Shown: positions 9,912-19,849 of the stretch, piece after piece | Layout of the letters: each line of letters opens with the position of its first letter | Numbering within the stretch: the stretch's first letter is position 1 | Assembly (NCBI RefSeq): GCF_000306115.2 | Contig: NZ_AKWX02000012.1 | Location: 124,001 to 188,000 of the forward strand | Origin: Leptospira wolffii serovar Khorat str. Khorat-H2 | GTDB lineage: Bacteria > Spirochaetota > Leptospiria > Leptospirales > Leptospiraceae | DNA: 64,000 nucleotides | Direction: 5' to 3' | Made by a program: the position numbers and the translations under genes | The notes under the pieces: model-generated | Database searches by the model: none | What the model was told of the DNA's origin: nothing | The model's input: only the letters and a program-made list of their open reading frames with translations

Positions 9912-10811
9912 ATGCGCCCCTCGGATTCTTCCTCCGGCACTCTTCCTTTCCCTCCCGATAAGATCGAGGACAAGTTCTACCAACTCGAATTCTCCTCCTT
10001 AGAGGAAAAATCCAGAATCATCAAGGAAATCGCTAGCATGATACCTTGGCAGGTTCGTATCCGCGAAGTTGCCGACGAGTTAAAGGATCCCACTCTCAGG
10101 GTTTTTGCCAGATCCGTAAGCGAGAGTATCCATACCGAAAGAATCAGTTCCCGTTATTCTCTCTTAGCAGAAAAGGGACATCCGAATCATTACGACGATT
10201 TGGAGGAGGGAGTGTTCCTACTTTCTTCCGTCATCGATCCGGAACTTTCTTATCCCGAATTCAGGACCTATCTGGATAAGATCGCTCTCCGAGTGGAGGA
10301 ACTTGTGGATTTAAACGAGGACCTCGCCTCGGACGAGGTCAAGGTGCATTTTCTTACCAGAGTGCTTTCCCAGGAAGAAGGGTTCGGCGGAAACCACGAT
10401 CAGTACGAAGACCCGAACAATTCTTATCTTCATAAAGTTTTCGAGACAAAGAGGGGAATTCCCATCTCACTTTCCGTGATCTATCTACTGGTCGCCCATA
10501 GGCTAAGACTCCCTCTCTACGGAGTCAATATGCCTCTGCACTTCCTTCTTCATTTCGAATCCTCCGAATTTCAGACGTATATCGACTCCTATCACGGCGG
10601 TGTCATGCTGGACCGATCCACCTGCATTCGTTTCTTAAAAGCCAACGGTTTTCAAGCGCATGACAGGTATTTCACTCATGCCAGCAGCTTGACCATTCTC
10701 AAGAGAATGTTCCGTAACCTGATCCATATCTACCGCAAGAGGGAGGACCGAGACATGGAAAAAATTCTCTCCCGTCACCTACTGGCCTTGGACAATAAGT
10801 GGAAGCCCTGA
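9912..10811 (+). CDS. SirB1 / transglutaminase-like (Transglut_core2) protein
   Basis: From the ATG at 9912 the product is 299 residues; a TTG at 9897 would add five. The core block [34 protein letters not shown] and the following [16 protein letters not shown] segment are characteristic of SirB1-family proteins with a transglutaminase-like fold. The catalytic Cys of true transglutaminases is replaced by Ser in the ISLSVIY block, as is common in this family. A helical N-terminal half precedes it. The family is often linked to regulatory or tetratricopeptide partners, but the role is not established. It is followed by the polyprenyl synthase gene. Confidence 0.8.
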   Translation: MRPSDSSSGTLPFPPDKIEDKFYQLEFSSLEEKSRIIKEIASMIPWQVRIREVADELKDPTLRVFARSVSESIHTERISSRYSLLAEKGHPNHYDDLEEGVFLLSSVIDPELSYPEFRTYLDKIALRVEELVDLNEDLASDEVKVHFLTRVLSQEEGFGGNHDQYEDPNNSYLHKVFETKRGIPISLSVIYLLVAHRLRLPLYGVNMPLHFLLHFESSEFQTYIDSYHGGVMLDRSTCIRFLKANGFQAHDRYFTHASSLTILKRMFRNLIHIYRKREDRDMEKILSRHLLALDNKWKP

Positions 10812-10904
10812 ATTCTCCGTTATCCTGCGAAACCGCCCTTTCCTTTTCCTTTCCTGCTTGAGCGGTAAAATCCCTCCTAAATACTGTCGAAACAGGAAAA
10901 CCGC

Positions 10905-11864
10905 GTGAAAACCAAAGGATTGAAGGATCTCCTAATCCGTAAGTTCGATAAGAAACTAAAGGAAATCATAGACGAGGATCTTCGTATTCTCGCCGAAATT
11001 AAAGACTATACGATTCGATCCGGCGGAAAAAGAATCCGTCCGATTCTTCATTACTGTCTTTGCCGCATCCTCGGTTATAAGGGCGAAAAATACGCCGACG
11101 TGGGAGCCATTGCGGAACTGATTCATGCCGCAAGTCTTCTTCATGACGATGTGGTCGACGAGGCTCAGACCAGGAGGGGGATTCCCAGTGTGGCCTCCAA
11201 ATTCGGAAACAAGACCGCTATTCTTGCCGGGGATTATTTACTCGCCTGCGGAATCGACCATTTGAACGGGTTAGGTTCTCCGGATCTGATGGATTCCTTT
11301 ACTACCGTCATAAAGGATTTATCCGTGAGCGAACTCATACAAATGGAATGGGAGAAGAATCCCAAAATCACTTTAGATATCTATAATAAGGTCGTATACG
11401 GAAAAACCGCTTCCTTGTTCGGTGCTGTGTCCGAGGCCGCCGGAATTCTAATCGAAGCCCCCAAAAAGACCAGAAAAAAGTTGCACGAGTTCGGGATCCG
11501 TTTGGGATTCCTGTTCCAAAAACAGGACGATGCCATCGATTATTTCCAAGCGGGAGACCAAACGGGAAAAATTCCCCTAAAGGATTTTAGGAACGGTCTT
11601 TATACCTATCCGATTCTAAGATTATTATCCGTTGCGGATAAAAACGATAAGAAACTCGCGCATTCCCTTTTTGCCAAAGAAGAAAGAAATTCCGGGGACG
11701 ATCTGGTTATTCTTTCCCTATTGAATCGGTATAATATTCGTAAAAGCCTGAATGAAGAATTCGTCTCGGATGTGGACGAACTATTGGGTTTTCTAAAGAG
11801 TTATCCGGAATCCAACGAAGGAAATCTTGTCCAAGAGCAATTCCGTAAACTTACGGAAGTCTAA
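10905..11864 (+). CDS. Polyprenyl (octaprenyl-type) diphosphate synthase
   Basis: A 319-residue trans-isoprenyl diphosphate synthase starting at a GTG with AGGAAA upstream. The first Asp-rich motif [15 protein letters not shown] has Asp81, Asp82 and Asp85, the second is FQKQDDAID with Asp208, Asp209 and Asp212, and the substrate Lys/Arg stretch GGKRIRP is at about 40-46. Such enzymes make the side chain of quinones (menaquinone in leptospires). Chain length cannot be read from the sequence alone; small residues before the first motif favour a long-chain product. Confidence 0.9.
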   Translation: MKTKGLKDLLIRKFDKKLKEIIDEDLRILAEIKDYTIRSGGKRIRPILHYCLCRILGYKGEKYADVGAIAELIHAASLLHDDVVDEAQTRRGIPSVASKFGNKTAILAGDYLLACGIDHLNGLGSPDLMDSFTTVIKDLSVSELIQMEWEKNPKITLDIYNKVVYGKTASLFGAVSEAAGILIEAPKKTRKKLHEFGIRLGFLFQKQDDAIDYFQAGDQTGKIPLKDFRNGLYTYPILRLLSVADKNDKKLAHSLFAKEERNSGDDLVILSLLNRYNIRKSLNEEFVSDVDELLGFLKSYPESNEGNLVQEQFRKLTEV

Positions 11865-11919
11865 AATACATCGCACGCGACCCTCTATCGCCGTCCGCTA
11901 AAAGGGCCTGCCGTGAGTG

Positions 11920-11938
11920 TTTTTCGCGAAGCGAAAAA
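11920..11938. terminator. AT-capped hairpin between convergent genes
   Basis: TTTTTCGC-GAA-GCGAAAAA forms a perfect eight-base-pair stem with a three-base loop between the polyprenyl synthase gene (plus) and the lipoprotein gene (minus). The flanking T and A runs are part of the stem, so it could act weakly in both directions. Confidence 0.45.
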
Positions 11939-11950
11939 TGTATCAAAGGG

Positions 11951-12694
11951 TTACTGCGAAGTAGTCGTGGAACCGGAAGGAATCGAGTTACTGGTGCAAT
12001 TGATATCGCCCTTGATCGAAACAGTAGGACCGGTCGCAGTATTTGTATTATAGCAATTCACTCCGTCTTGCGTATAACACATACTGGAAGAAGTCGCCGA
12101 CGTACAATTGATGAAGTTGGTAGTATAACACTGGGTCAACGCCAATCCTGCGGAACCGCTAGTGACCTGGTTTCCCACTAAATCTACGGTAACAGTTAAA
12201 TAGGAAAGAGCCTGGGTGCTGGATGTTCCCGTATCTATAGGTACTCCGCTTCCTCCCCAAAAGATCTTTCCGTAGTTTGCCACTACCGCCGGGATTTGCA
12301 TTGCAGGGAGTCCGGAATAAGAGAATCCTTGCTGCGCATCTATGGATCCTTGGTTTTGGGTCGCATCGTATAAGAATTTTATGGTTACGAAGGCTCCGGT
12401 AATGAAATACAATCGGGAGTTTACGGTGAATAAATTCGTAGAAGAACCGGTAGTAGTCGTGGTCGTAGTAGTTCCTGAAGTAGAACTACCGGAATAAGGG
12501 GTCGCAGTTCCGCAATTGGAGGTCTTACTCTTATCGATCTCTCCATTGATCGGGAAAGTGGAGCCGTCCGTACCTGTAACCGTCAGGTCTACCTTATTGA
12601 CATCATTATGATTGCAGGAAACGAGGGTTAGGGTCAGGCTTACCCCTAAAAAAAATCTAAAAAAACGGGAACGAATCGTTCTGGAAATTGCCAT
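11951..12694 (-). CDS. Hypothetical lipoprotein with Thr/Ser-rich linker
   Basis: The 247-residue product has a signal sequence ending TLVSC, so Cys27 is the probable lipidation site. A low-complexity linker of Gly, Ser and eight consecutive Thr follows near residues 68-85. The rest is a strand-rich domain with paired cysteines in the C-terminal third (TQCYTTNFINCTSATSSSMCYTQDGVNC). I do not recognise the family. It is probably surface- or periplasm-exposed. It is transcribed alone, divergent from the next gene across 150 bases. Confidence 0.75.
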   Translation of the reverse strand: MAISRTIRSRFFRFFLGVSLTLTLVSCNHNDVNKVDLTVTGTDGSTFPINGEIDKSKTSNCGTATPYSGSSTSGTTTTTTTTGSSTNLFTVNSRLYFITGAFVTIKFLYDATQNQGSIDAQQGFSYSGLPAMQIPAVVANYGKIFWGGSGVPIDTGTSSTQALSYLTVTVDLVGNQVTSGSAGLALTQCYTTNFINCTSATSSSMCYTQDGVNCYNTNTATGPTVSIKGDINCTSNSIPSGSTTTSQ

Positions 12695-12845
12695 AATTCT
12701 AATATCTATCTTCGGAAAGTCGTGGTCAAGAATGAAATTCGGCGATGGAAAAACCGAATCCGAGCGAATAAGACCCGGATTTCCTGCCTAAAAGTTCCAT
12801 TGCTCTTGACTCCCGATAAATCGGGAATTCTGATCGTTCTTCCTT

Positions 12846-13988
12846 ATGAATCGGGACCGAAACGTGAATTTAGAGTATAAGCCCGGCTTTCTGGAAAAAT
12901 GGGGGATTCGTATCCTCGAAGATTATGTCCGTAAGCAGGGGAAAGCAAAGGTGGATGAGAAGATCTCTGCCGATTTCTTTCCGCGAAGTACCTGGATCAT
13001 TCGATGGGTCACTTTCTTGGGACTTCAGGTAGGTTTCTGGACCACCTATCTGATCATTCTAGTGGAGAAGCTTTTCCCGGAGTCTCCCGAATTTCTTTCT
13101 TCCGAGTTCATTGAAAAATGGAGCTACGCAGGTTCCGCTTTGGCCATAGGTACTATTCTCGAATTTTATCTATTATACAAACTAGGACTTTGGGCGGCCT
13201 TTCGATTGTTCCGGCTCTCCGGTATGGAATTGGAAAAGGATCCGGATCTCGTCACGGGGAACGCAAATCTTCTCTCTAGGATGGCCTTGGAAATTCCAGA
13301 TCCCGATTTAAGACTCTTAGATATCGATCCTCTTAGACTCACGGACAAAAGAAGTCTTCTTATCCGAACCTTTTTTTATAAGGCGAAAGTATTATTATCT
13401 AATCTGATCGCTAAAATCGTATTACGAAAAATTTTAGCTAGAAATTCTCTTCGGGTCTATGCGGATTATATCGCGGCGCCCATCACCGCTATTTGGGACG
13501 GAGTAGTGCTTTATTTGATTCTTATAGAACTCAGGATACGTTTGCTCTCCAGAGTGATCGCCAAGGAAATTGCGGATCAGATTTTGGAAAGAAAGAACAC
13601 CTTGAGCGAGGACGCTAAAATCGCTTTTATCGCCGCGATCGGAAACTCAGTCGTTTTTACCCAGAGATTCCATCCGAATTTGGAATACATGCTGATCAAA
13701 CTGTATAAAGGATTCGGGATGGAGGCCTTGGAGCATAGCTTCGACGATCTGGAGACCTTCGGAGGTTTGGTCTCCAAATTATCCGAACCGGAAAAGGAAG
13801 CGTGCCTTAGATTACTTTCCGTCGCCTGTTCTTTCGACGGAAAATTATCCTCCTTCGAGGCTAAACATATTAAACGGGTTCTGGGAGATTCGGCTCAGGA
13901 GAGATTGGATTCCATCCGAGTACTTTCCGCGCATATCCGAAACGGAAATTTAGAAGCTTGCCGGGAAAGGTGCCGATTGTTTTCCTAG
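12846..13988 (+). CDS. Hypothetical membrane protein
   Basis: The 380-residue product is a probable inner-membrane protein with hydrophobic segments near 50-73, 93-116 and 215-235, rich in Arg/Lys between them. The final hundred residues are helical (SEPEKEACLRLLSVACSFDGKLSSFEAKHIKRVLG) and vaguely recall the TerB-like helical fold, but no family can be assigned. No partner gene is adjacent: a lipoprotein gene diverges upstream and a metallo-hydrolase follows after 64 bases. Confidence 0.7.
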   Translation: MNRDRNVNLEYKPGFLEKWGIRILEDYVRKQGKAKVDEKISADFFPRSTWIIRWVTFLGLQVGFWTTYLIILVEKLFPESPEFLSSEFIEKWSYAGSALAIGTILEFYLLYKLGLWAAFRLFRLSGMELEKDPDLVTGNANLLSRMALEIPDPDLRLLDIDPLRLTDKRSLLIRTFFYKAKVLLSNLIAKIVLRKILARNSLRVYADYIAAPITAIWDGVVLYLILIELRIRLLSRVIAKEIADQILERKNTLSEDAKIAFIAAIGNSVVFTQRFHPNLEYMLIKLYKGFGMEALEHSFDDLETFGGLVSKLSEPEKEACLRLLSVACSFDGKLSSFEAKHIKRVLGDSAQERLDSIRVLSAHIRNGNLEACRERCRLFS

Positions 13989-14052
13989 AGGCAAGATCGT
14001 TCCGGAGATTCCGAATCTTGTTCGGTAAGGAATCGGAGACGAGGGAGGATGT

Positions 14053-15084
14053 ATGAAGGTATATCGGTATGATTCGATTCCCGACGTCGTGGAAATCGGA
14101 GACGGAATCTTTAAGACCGAAATTCCCCAACCTTTTTACGCTCCCAATAATATCTATATTCTTCCGGAAGGCGAGCCTACTTTGATCGATTCCGGATACC
14201 TTGCCAATCTGGGAATGTTACAAAAGGCCCTGAAAAAAATAGGACTCTGCCTAAGTAAGATCAAGCATATCTTTTACACCCACAATCATTTGGATCATAT
14301 GAGCGCGATGCTCACGATTCGTTATTACTCTGACGCCAAATTGTACGCAATGAAAGGAATGGCGACGGAAATCGGAAACTATCTGGAATATATAGAAACC
14401 TTCAATCGAGCCACGCGACGTCTCGTATACAAAGGCCACCGTCTTTCCGAGGACAGAAAAAAGGAACTCGCAAGAATTGAAGAAGGCAATATCAACTTAA
14501 GAAATACTTTAAGTAGGGGTTCTAGAATCCAGCCTGTTCTGAAATTCGACGTGGAATTGGTGGAGGGGGACGTGATTCATGCTGGAGGTCGGGATATAGG
14601 GTTTTTACATACTCCAGGGCATAATCTTTGGCACCTGACTCCTTATATCTTGGAGGAGAACGTATTCTTCACGGGAGATTTGGTTCTGCAGAATATATCT
14701 TCGATTTACGCGGAGATAGACGGGAACTTGGAGGACTACTACAAGTCCCTGGAAAGAATTTCTAAAATGAATATACGCAGGCTTTTGCCCGCTCACGGGC
14801 CCGAACCCGAATCTCCCCAAAAGGCGATTAAGCTCCTGCACAAGACTCTCCAAATTTTGGAACGGGGTATCATACGTAGACTGAAGGAAAAGGAATACGA
14901 TCTTTCCACTCTAACTTTGGAGGCGATGGGAGAAAAAGTGGCTAATTCAGGATATTATAATACTGCAATGGCTATTCTTCATTCCATGGTCCGCAAGTTC
15001 ATAGACAAGGGTTGGGTGGAGATTCTGGAAACGGAACCTCCTTACGAGACTTACAGATGGATCCAGGAAAATTCCGAGAGTTGA
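14053..15084 (+). CDS. MBL-fold metallo-hydrolase
   Basis: The 343-residue product has the complete metallo-beta-lactamase fold metal set: THNHLDHMS gives His77, His79, Asp81 and His82; LHTPGHN supplies the next His; FTGDLVL the bridging Asp; and LLPAHGPEP the last His. A C-terminal helical region (about 255-343) resembles the winged-helix tail seen in hydroxyacylglutathione-hydrolase-like and LACTB2-type enzymes. A GGGAGG site precedes the ATG. The substrate is unknown. The stop codon abuts that of the convergent exonuclease-like gene with no gap. Confidence 0.88.
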   Translation: MKVYRYDSIPDVVEIGDGIFKTEIPQPFYAPNNIYILPEGEPTLIDSGYLANLGMLQKALKKIGLCLSKIKHIFYTHNHLDHMSAMLTIRYYSDAKLYAMKGMATEIGNYLEYIETFNRATRRLVYKGHRLSEDRKKELARIEEGNINLRNTLSRGSRIQPVLKFDVELVEGDVIHAGGRDIGFLHTPGHNLWHLTPYILEENVFFTGDLVLQNISSIYAEIDGNLEDYYKSLERISKMNIRRLLPAHGPEPESPQKAIKLLHKTLQILERGIIRRLKEKEYDLSTLTLEAMGEKVANSGYYNTAMAILHSMVRKFIDKGWVEILETEPPYETYRWIQENSES

Positions 15085-15855
15085 TCAATTTTCGGGTACG
15101 ATTTCTCCGAAAAATCTGGTTTCCTTGATTTTCAGATTATAGGCCTTGATAAACAATAGCTCCAGATGGATCACATCCTCCCGGTTATACTTGAGAAGAA
15201 TGTCCAACGCATCCTGATCGTCGTATTGCACGTACTGCCACCAGAATCGGACCGCGTCCGCACCGTTGACTTCGAAAGGTAGATCTCGCTTGATTCCCAA
15301 GGCCTTTTCGCAACCTTTCAACCCGCCCTTTAGCCCTAAGCTGCGAAGAATATACATCAGATCTATATGACGATTTTTGAATTTACGTCCGAATTCCCTT
15401 TCTAAGAACGGAACGTCGAAGGCCGCCCCGTTATAGGTCACGAATACGTGGGAAGATTGCACGCTTTCCGGAAAATCGTCCATGTCCCGACCCCTTAGAA
15501 AGTTTCGGAATTCCTTGCCGTCGTAGATCCCTACTACTGTTACGAAATCGTCGCCCCCTAATCCGGAAGTCTCGATATCCAGATAGAGAAGATTCTCCCT
15601 TATAATCGGAAATAGTCTCCATTTTTGTTGGTTCGGGAGGGCAAAGAAGAAATAATCCCAGTTCTTTCGGTCCAACTCCTTACGGGAAAAATCCAAAGAA
15701 TCTAGTAAGAGTCTGGAATGCATATCTCCCGGATCCTTTACCTTCTCTTTTAGTTCCTCTCGAAAATCGTCCCATTGAAGTATACCTCTATCCCAGAGTC
15801 TGATTTCCTCTAAGACGTCGATACCGGGTAGATGACAGAAAGTATGCTCTAACAA
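15085..15855 (-). CDS. Ribonuclease H-like (DnaQ/YprB-type) exonuclease domain protein
   Basis: The 256-residue product has a DEDD exonuclease core: YLDIETSG with Asp93 and Glu95, a second Asp in FVTYNGAAFDVPFLEREF, and a C-terminal KYNREDVIHLELL that supplies the last Asp. This matches the RNase_H_2 family represented by B. subtilis YprB, predicted 3'-5' exonucleases. It is 15 bases downstream of lnt on the same strand and probably shares that operon. Which nucleic acid is its substrate cannot be inferred here. Confidence 0.83.
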   Translation of the reverse strand: MLEHTFCHLPGIDVLEEIRLWDRGILQWDDFREELKEKVKDPGDMHSRLLLDSLDFSRKELDRKNWDYFFFALPNQQKWRLFPIIRENLLYLDIETSGLGGDDFVTVVGIYDGKEFRNFLRGRDMDDFPESVQSSHVFVTYNGAAFDVPFLEREFGRKFKNRHIDLMYILRSLGLKGGLKGCEKALGIKRDLPFEVNGADAVRFWWQYVQYDDQDALDILLKYNREDVIHLELLFIKAYNLKIKETRFFGEIVPEN

Positions 15856-15870
15856 GCCGTTCTTCCTTCC

Positions 15871-17643
15871 TTATTTTCGGGTTTCGCGAACGAATCGGGA
15901 AGCGAAAAATGGAAACAGCGCCGTTATAAGTGCAGAATATAAGAAAAATGGAATATTTCCCCAGCGGGAGAAAAAAGTATTTCCTTTCTTGTCCAGCCTC
16001 GTAGCAGGAAGAAGGAACGATTCGGTCGCTTTTTCCCCGTAATTGGTCGGAGTATTCAGGATACGTCCGTAGGAATCCACCGCGAATGAAATTCCGCTTA
16101 CTGCGGGGCGCACGAAGGTCAGCCCGAATTCTATCGCTCTGAATCTCACCGCTCCACCATGTTGCCAAGCCTCGACTCCGGAGGCAAACCACGCGTCATT
16201 CGTAGGATTGGTCAAAAAGGTGAAGGTATCGTTAGACGCGTTTTCTATAGACTCTCTTACTAATCCCGGGAACATCGCCTCATAACAGATCAAGGGTAGG
16301 GCCTGGTAAACTACTTTGTCGTCCGATCCTCCGTCTATAAAGCTTTTACTGAAGTTTTCAGGATCCTGTATCAGGGAAATTTCCTCTTCCGTGGGCGGAG
16401 AAGGAAAACGTTTTCTTTTAAGATATCTTTCTCCCGTTAACGGTTTAGGAGTGCCCCCGGTGACGTAACGGGAGGTCTCCCTAAATAGGCTTCTTAAGGA
16501 AGGAAAGATAGACTCGAAGGGGAGATATTCTCCGAAGGCCAAAAGCCTTCTCTTCTCATAGCGAGTCGATTCTCCCGTGTTGGAGGAAATTAGAGTAACT
16601 TGATTTTTCAATCCTTCGGGGGATTGATTCAGCTCGTTGTAAAGAATATCCGCGCCGGTCTTATAAGCCAGATACAATACCGTTCCGTGGAAAGTGGGAG
16701 AATAGGAACTTCCTGAAACGGATGCGTCCGTGGGATCCGTACCGTGAAATGGAACGGCCGATTCCGGAAAGAAAAGTATATCCGGAGGAGGAGAAGTCTC
16801 CAAGGAAGATCTAAGTCCCAGTTCCAGATTGGTGCTGATCGTCTGTCCCATGAACTCAGGATTTTCGGCCAGCTCTCTTTTGCCCGGAGAGCTATTGGGT
16901 TGGATGAGAGAGGCTGAGAGTTTGAGAACGTTTTCCTCCAATTTAGGAGTTTCCGCCGGGACGGAAAAGGAAGGTGCCAAATAGAGTCTAAACCCGCCTA
17001 AGGTCCAAGCGATTCCGAAGACTAGGATTCCGATCCGACCCGTTCTGCTGATTCTTTTTTCCAGGATGAGAGCGAGAGAGGATCCTCCGACCAAAAGAAA
17101 GAATCCGGTTCCATAGATACCTACGTAGGATGAAATCTGGGAAAAGGAAAGATTGCCTTCCGCCATATTCCCCCAAAACCAAGGGAATAGTTGGGGAACG
17201 GCCAAATCTCCTAGAACGGACCAAATAGGAAAAAGAAGCCAGCCTAGGGCCGAAGTCTCCTCCTCCGACTTTCCGTATTTGGAATATACATTAAGACTAA
17301 TATACCATCCGAGATAGGAAGCGTAGAGCTTCGCATGGGAGAATAGTCCGTATACCAGAAATAAAGTCCAGGAAACCGCCCAGTTGGCTCCCGATATCGC
17401 GGATATGGAGGATGGAATCCAGAAGAATACGACCAAATTTACGGTTTGGGAGAGCGCAACAAGCCAATAAAGCGCGGATCTGATATTCCATTTTCTTAAT
17501 TCTCGAAATAGCAGAAATCCGCAGAAAGCGGCCAGACCTCCCGCCGGGAAAAAGGCGAAAGGCTCCATTGCGAAAAGAATCCCGAAAGCGATTCCGAGTA
17601 TAAATACTATGGGTCGGATCGGGCTTCTTGAAAAACGAATCAT
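15871..17643 (-). CDS. lnt: Apolipoprotein N-acyltransferase
   Basis: A 590-residue inner-membrane enzyme that adds the third acyl chain to lipoproteins, fitting a lipoprotein-rich genome. The N-terminal third is a set of transmembrane helices. The nitrilase-like domain follows, with the catalytic triad visible as Glu in FFPESAVPF, Lys in YEKRRLLAFGEYLPF and Cys in LICYEAMFPG. It is longer than the usual 500 or so residues, partly because of a loop between the Lys and Cys motifs (RYLKRKRFPSPPTEEE region). Its start overlaps the stop of the lipase-chaperone gene by four bases (ATGA). Confidence 0.93.
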   Translation of the reverse strand: MIRFSRSPIRPIVFILGIAFGILFAMEPFAFFPAGGLAAFCGFLLFRELRKWNIRSALYWLVALSQTVNLVVFFWIPSSISAISGANWAVSWTLFLVYGLFSHAKLYASYLGWYISLNVYSKYGKSEEETSALGWLLFPIWSVLGDLAVPQLFPWFWGNMAEGNLSFSQISSYVGIYGTGFFLLVGGSSLALILEKRISRTGRIGILVFGIAWTLGGFRLYLAPSFSVPAETPKLEENVLKLSASLIQPNSSPGKRELAENPEFMGQTISTNLELGLRSSLETSPPPDILFFPESAVPFHGTDPTDASVSGSSYSPTFHGTVLYLAYKTGADILYNELNQSPEGLKNQVTLISSNTGESTRYEKRRLLAFGEYLPFESIFPSLRSLFRETSRYVTGGTPKPLTGERYLKRKRFPSPPTEEEISLIQDPENFSKSFIDGGSDDKVVYQALPLICYEAMFPGLVRESIENASNDTFTFLTNPTNDAWFASGVEAWQHGGAVRFRAIEFGLTFVRPAVSGISFAVDSYGRILNTPTNYGEKATESFLLPATRLDKKGNTFFSRWGNIPFFLYSALITALFPFFASRFVRETRK

Positions 17644-18701
17644 TTTCCCTGTAGACGTTTTTGGTCTTCTTCTAAGGCTTTTCTACGGCCGTATTGTTCG
17701 CCTTCTTCCGCGCCGAGGATACGAGTGCGTATCGCAGAAAGGGCCTTTTCTTTTTCGTCGGCTTTGGCGTTGGGATTCGCTTTTAACCAGGCCTGCTCTT
17801 CTCTGTCCGTCTCCGCTTCTTTGGCCTTGGTTGCCTCGATTTCCTTATATACTTTTTCGATACGATCCGCACCGTCCTTACCGAAGTATTTCTCCCGTAT
17901 GGCTCGGACCTTAGGATCCCTATCGGAAGCGGATAATTTGTTCAGATCGCTTTCCTTAAAGAACATCTCCGTTTCGTATTTGTTGAACTTGGGCTCCCTT
18001 TTGTTGATCGTATTATAATAATTTCCGTATACTCCCTTTCTGTATTCCTCGTATCTTGCCAGTTTTTGATCGCCGGAAAGATTCTTGGTTTCGCTTAAGA
18101 ATTGGTTGTATCCGAATTGGTATTCTTTTTCGGCTTCTTCCAATCCGAAGATCAATTTGGCGTCCTGCTCCGAAAAGAGTTCTCTTCTCTTCTTCTTGAT
18201 CATCTCGTAGATTTCTTCCGGATCTTTTCCCCTAGGTTGTTCGAATTCTCTTAATACGGTTTCATAATCCAGATAACGACGGAAAAGTCCCAGAAGCCTT
18301 TCACCGTCCGGGCCGGGGTATTGTTCGTGGAGGAAGGCCTTAACTAAATCGTTGCATTGCTCGGGACTATAATCTTTAGGACACTTGCGTCGGAGTTCCC
18401 ACAAGGAGGAGACCAAATCCAATTCTCCCGAGGCGGCGTATTTTAGAATCTCTTCGTAGGTTAGCCATTCTCCGTCCTTATACAATTCTCTAGATGTGGC
18501 AATGATCTCCGGATGGATGACCCATTCTCCCACTTCGTTTTGTGTGACGGTGAAGCCTAAGGAATCGTCTCCGTCGAATCCGAAATCTTTTCCGCTCGAG
18601 CCGGGTTCCCAGAGAAGAAAGACCACGAGGGATACGAGGACAAGGAGGCCGATGGAAAAAAGCCAGACTTTGGTAGGGATTTCTTTGATACGCTCTAACA
18701 T
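17640..18701 (-). CDS. Lipase secretion chaperone-like protein (LifO family)
   Basis: The 353-residue product has an N-terminal membrane anchor (about 13-31) and then an extended, highly charged helical domain. Two family signatures are visible: LFRRYLDYET, a variant of the RxxFDY motif, and RRELFSEQDAKLIFGLEEAEKEYQ, matching the RR-LFG-E block of lipase chaperones. Such steric chaperones fold secreted triacylglycerol lipases in the periplasm. No lipase gene is nearby. It is the first gene of an operon with lnt and the exonuclease-like gene. Confidence 0.82.
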   Translation of the reverse strand: MLERIKEIPTKVWLFSIGLLVLVSLVVFLLWEPGSSGKDFGFDGDDSLGFTVTQNEVGEWVIHPEIIATSRELYKDGEWLTYEEILKYAASGELDLVSSLWELRRKCPKDYSPEQCNDLVKAFLHEQYPGPDGERLLGLFRRYLDYETVLREFEQPRGKDPEEIYEMIKKKRRELFSEQDAKLIFGLEEAEKEYQFGYNQFLSETKNLSGDQKLARYEEYRKGVYGNYYNTINKREPKFNKYETEMFFKESDLNKLSASDRDPKVRAIREKYFGKDGADRIEKVYKEIEATKAKEAETDREEQAWLKANPNAKADEKEKALSAIRTRILGAEEGEQYGRRKALEEDQKRLQGK

Positions 18702-18758
18702 TTGTGATATTTACCGGTTGGAAGCGTTGACGCTATCTTTTCGCTCCGGGAAGGCAAG

Positions 18759-19844
18759 ATGTTTTTAAGTCAAAAAACAATAGCCTCCCTTTCCTGTTTG
18801 TTAAGAATGATTCCAATGGCTCGCCCTCTATTATTTTATCCTCAAGGTACTACGGGGGGATCCGAGATATTCTCTCATTTTCGGAAATTGGAAACGAGAG
18901 AATATCCGGCTAAATTTCCGGAAGAAACCGTAAGTTCGAGTCCGGAAATTTTGGTAGCAAATACCAGACTGAAGATAGACCGGGATACGATCCGTAAATT
19001 TCCTAGCGTAAGAGTATTCGCTACGGTAAGCTCCGGTGTGGATCATGTGAATTTCTCGGATTTAAAGAGAGAAGGGAAAGTGTTCCTGAATTCTCCGGGC
19101 TGTAACGCAGGGTCGGTGGCGGAATATTGCTGGGCGGCTTTGTCGGAATTCTTAGATCAGGAGGAAGCTAAGAAAAAGAAAATAGGTCTTATCGGTTTCG
19201 GAAATACAGGAAAGGCTTTTGCAAGCATCTTGTCGAACCGAGGGATTCCGTTCGTATATAACGATCCCTTTATAAAGGAAAAATCCGTTCCTTTCGAGGA
19301 AGCCTTGGATTCCGAGATCGTAAGTTTTCATGTGCCGCTTACCAAGGAAGGACCTTATCCGACATACGAGATGTTGGACCTCCTACATGCGGATAGACTT
19401 CGTCCCGGAACCCTCGTTTTAAATACAAGTAGAGGAGAAATCTGGAGTAAGGAAGCCTGGCAAAGAATTCTGGAAAGAAAGGATCTATTGCGAGTGTTGG
19501 ACGTATTCCGTCCGGAGCCTCCTACGGGTTCGGATGCGGAAACAATGATCGATTTAGCCGATACGATTTTCACTCCTCATATAGCCGGATATAGCCAATT
19601 GGGCCGTTTGCTGGGCACTTATCGCTTGGCCAAGAAACTCAGCATCCTTTACGAGGACGGTCCTCTACCTCCTCTCGGCGATTTTCTGAAATCGGAGGCT
19701 CCGATCCGAACTTCTACCTTCTTAAGAAAAGAGGATTCCGATTTAAGGGATGCCTGGAGAAAAGGGGATTGGGATTATTTCGAGAGGAGAAGAAATACTT
19801 ATCCGGTAAGGTTGGATATGGGACTATTCGATTCGGAAGAATAA
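18759..19844 (+). CDS. D-isomer 2-hydroxyacid dehydrogenase, PdxB-like
   Basis: An NAD-dependent dehydrogenase of up to 361 residues. The Rossmann motif is IGLIGFGNTGKAF, preceded by GCNAGSVAEYCWAAL and followed by VSFHVPLTKEGPYPTYEMLD and a late FTPHIAGYS segment containing the catalytic His. The PTYEM stretch and HIAGYS resemble erythronate-4-phosphate dehydrogenase (PdxB, vitamin B6 synthesis), but other 2-hydroxyacid substrates are possible. The start is uncertain: GGAAGG stands before the ATG at 18759, while ATGs at 18807 and 18816 would remove a hydrophobic-looking extension. Confidence 0.8.
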   Translation: MFLSQKTIASLSCLLRMIPMARPLLFYPQGTTGGSEIFSHFRKLETREYPAKFPEETVSSSPEILVANTRLKIDRDTIRKFPSVRVFATVSSGVDHVNFSDLKREGKVFLNSPGCNAGSVAEYCWAALSEFLDQEEAKKKKIGLIGFGNTGKAFASILSNRGIPFVYNDPFIKEKSVPFEEALDSEIVSFHVPLTKEGPYPTYEMLDLLHADRLRPGTLVLNTSRGEIWSKEAWQRILERKDLLRVLDVFRPEPPTGSDAETMIDLADTIFTPHIAGYSQLGRLLGTYRLAKKLSILYEDGPLPPLGDFLKSEAPIRTSTFLRKEDSDLRDAWRKGDWDYFERRRNTYPVRLDMGLFDSEE

Positions 19845-19849
19845 GACCT

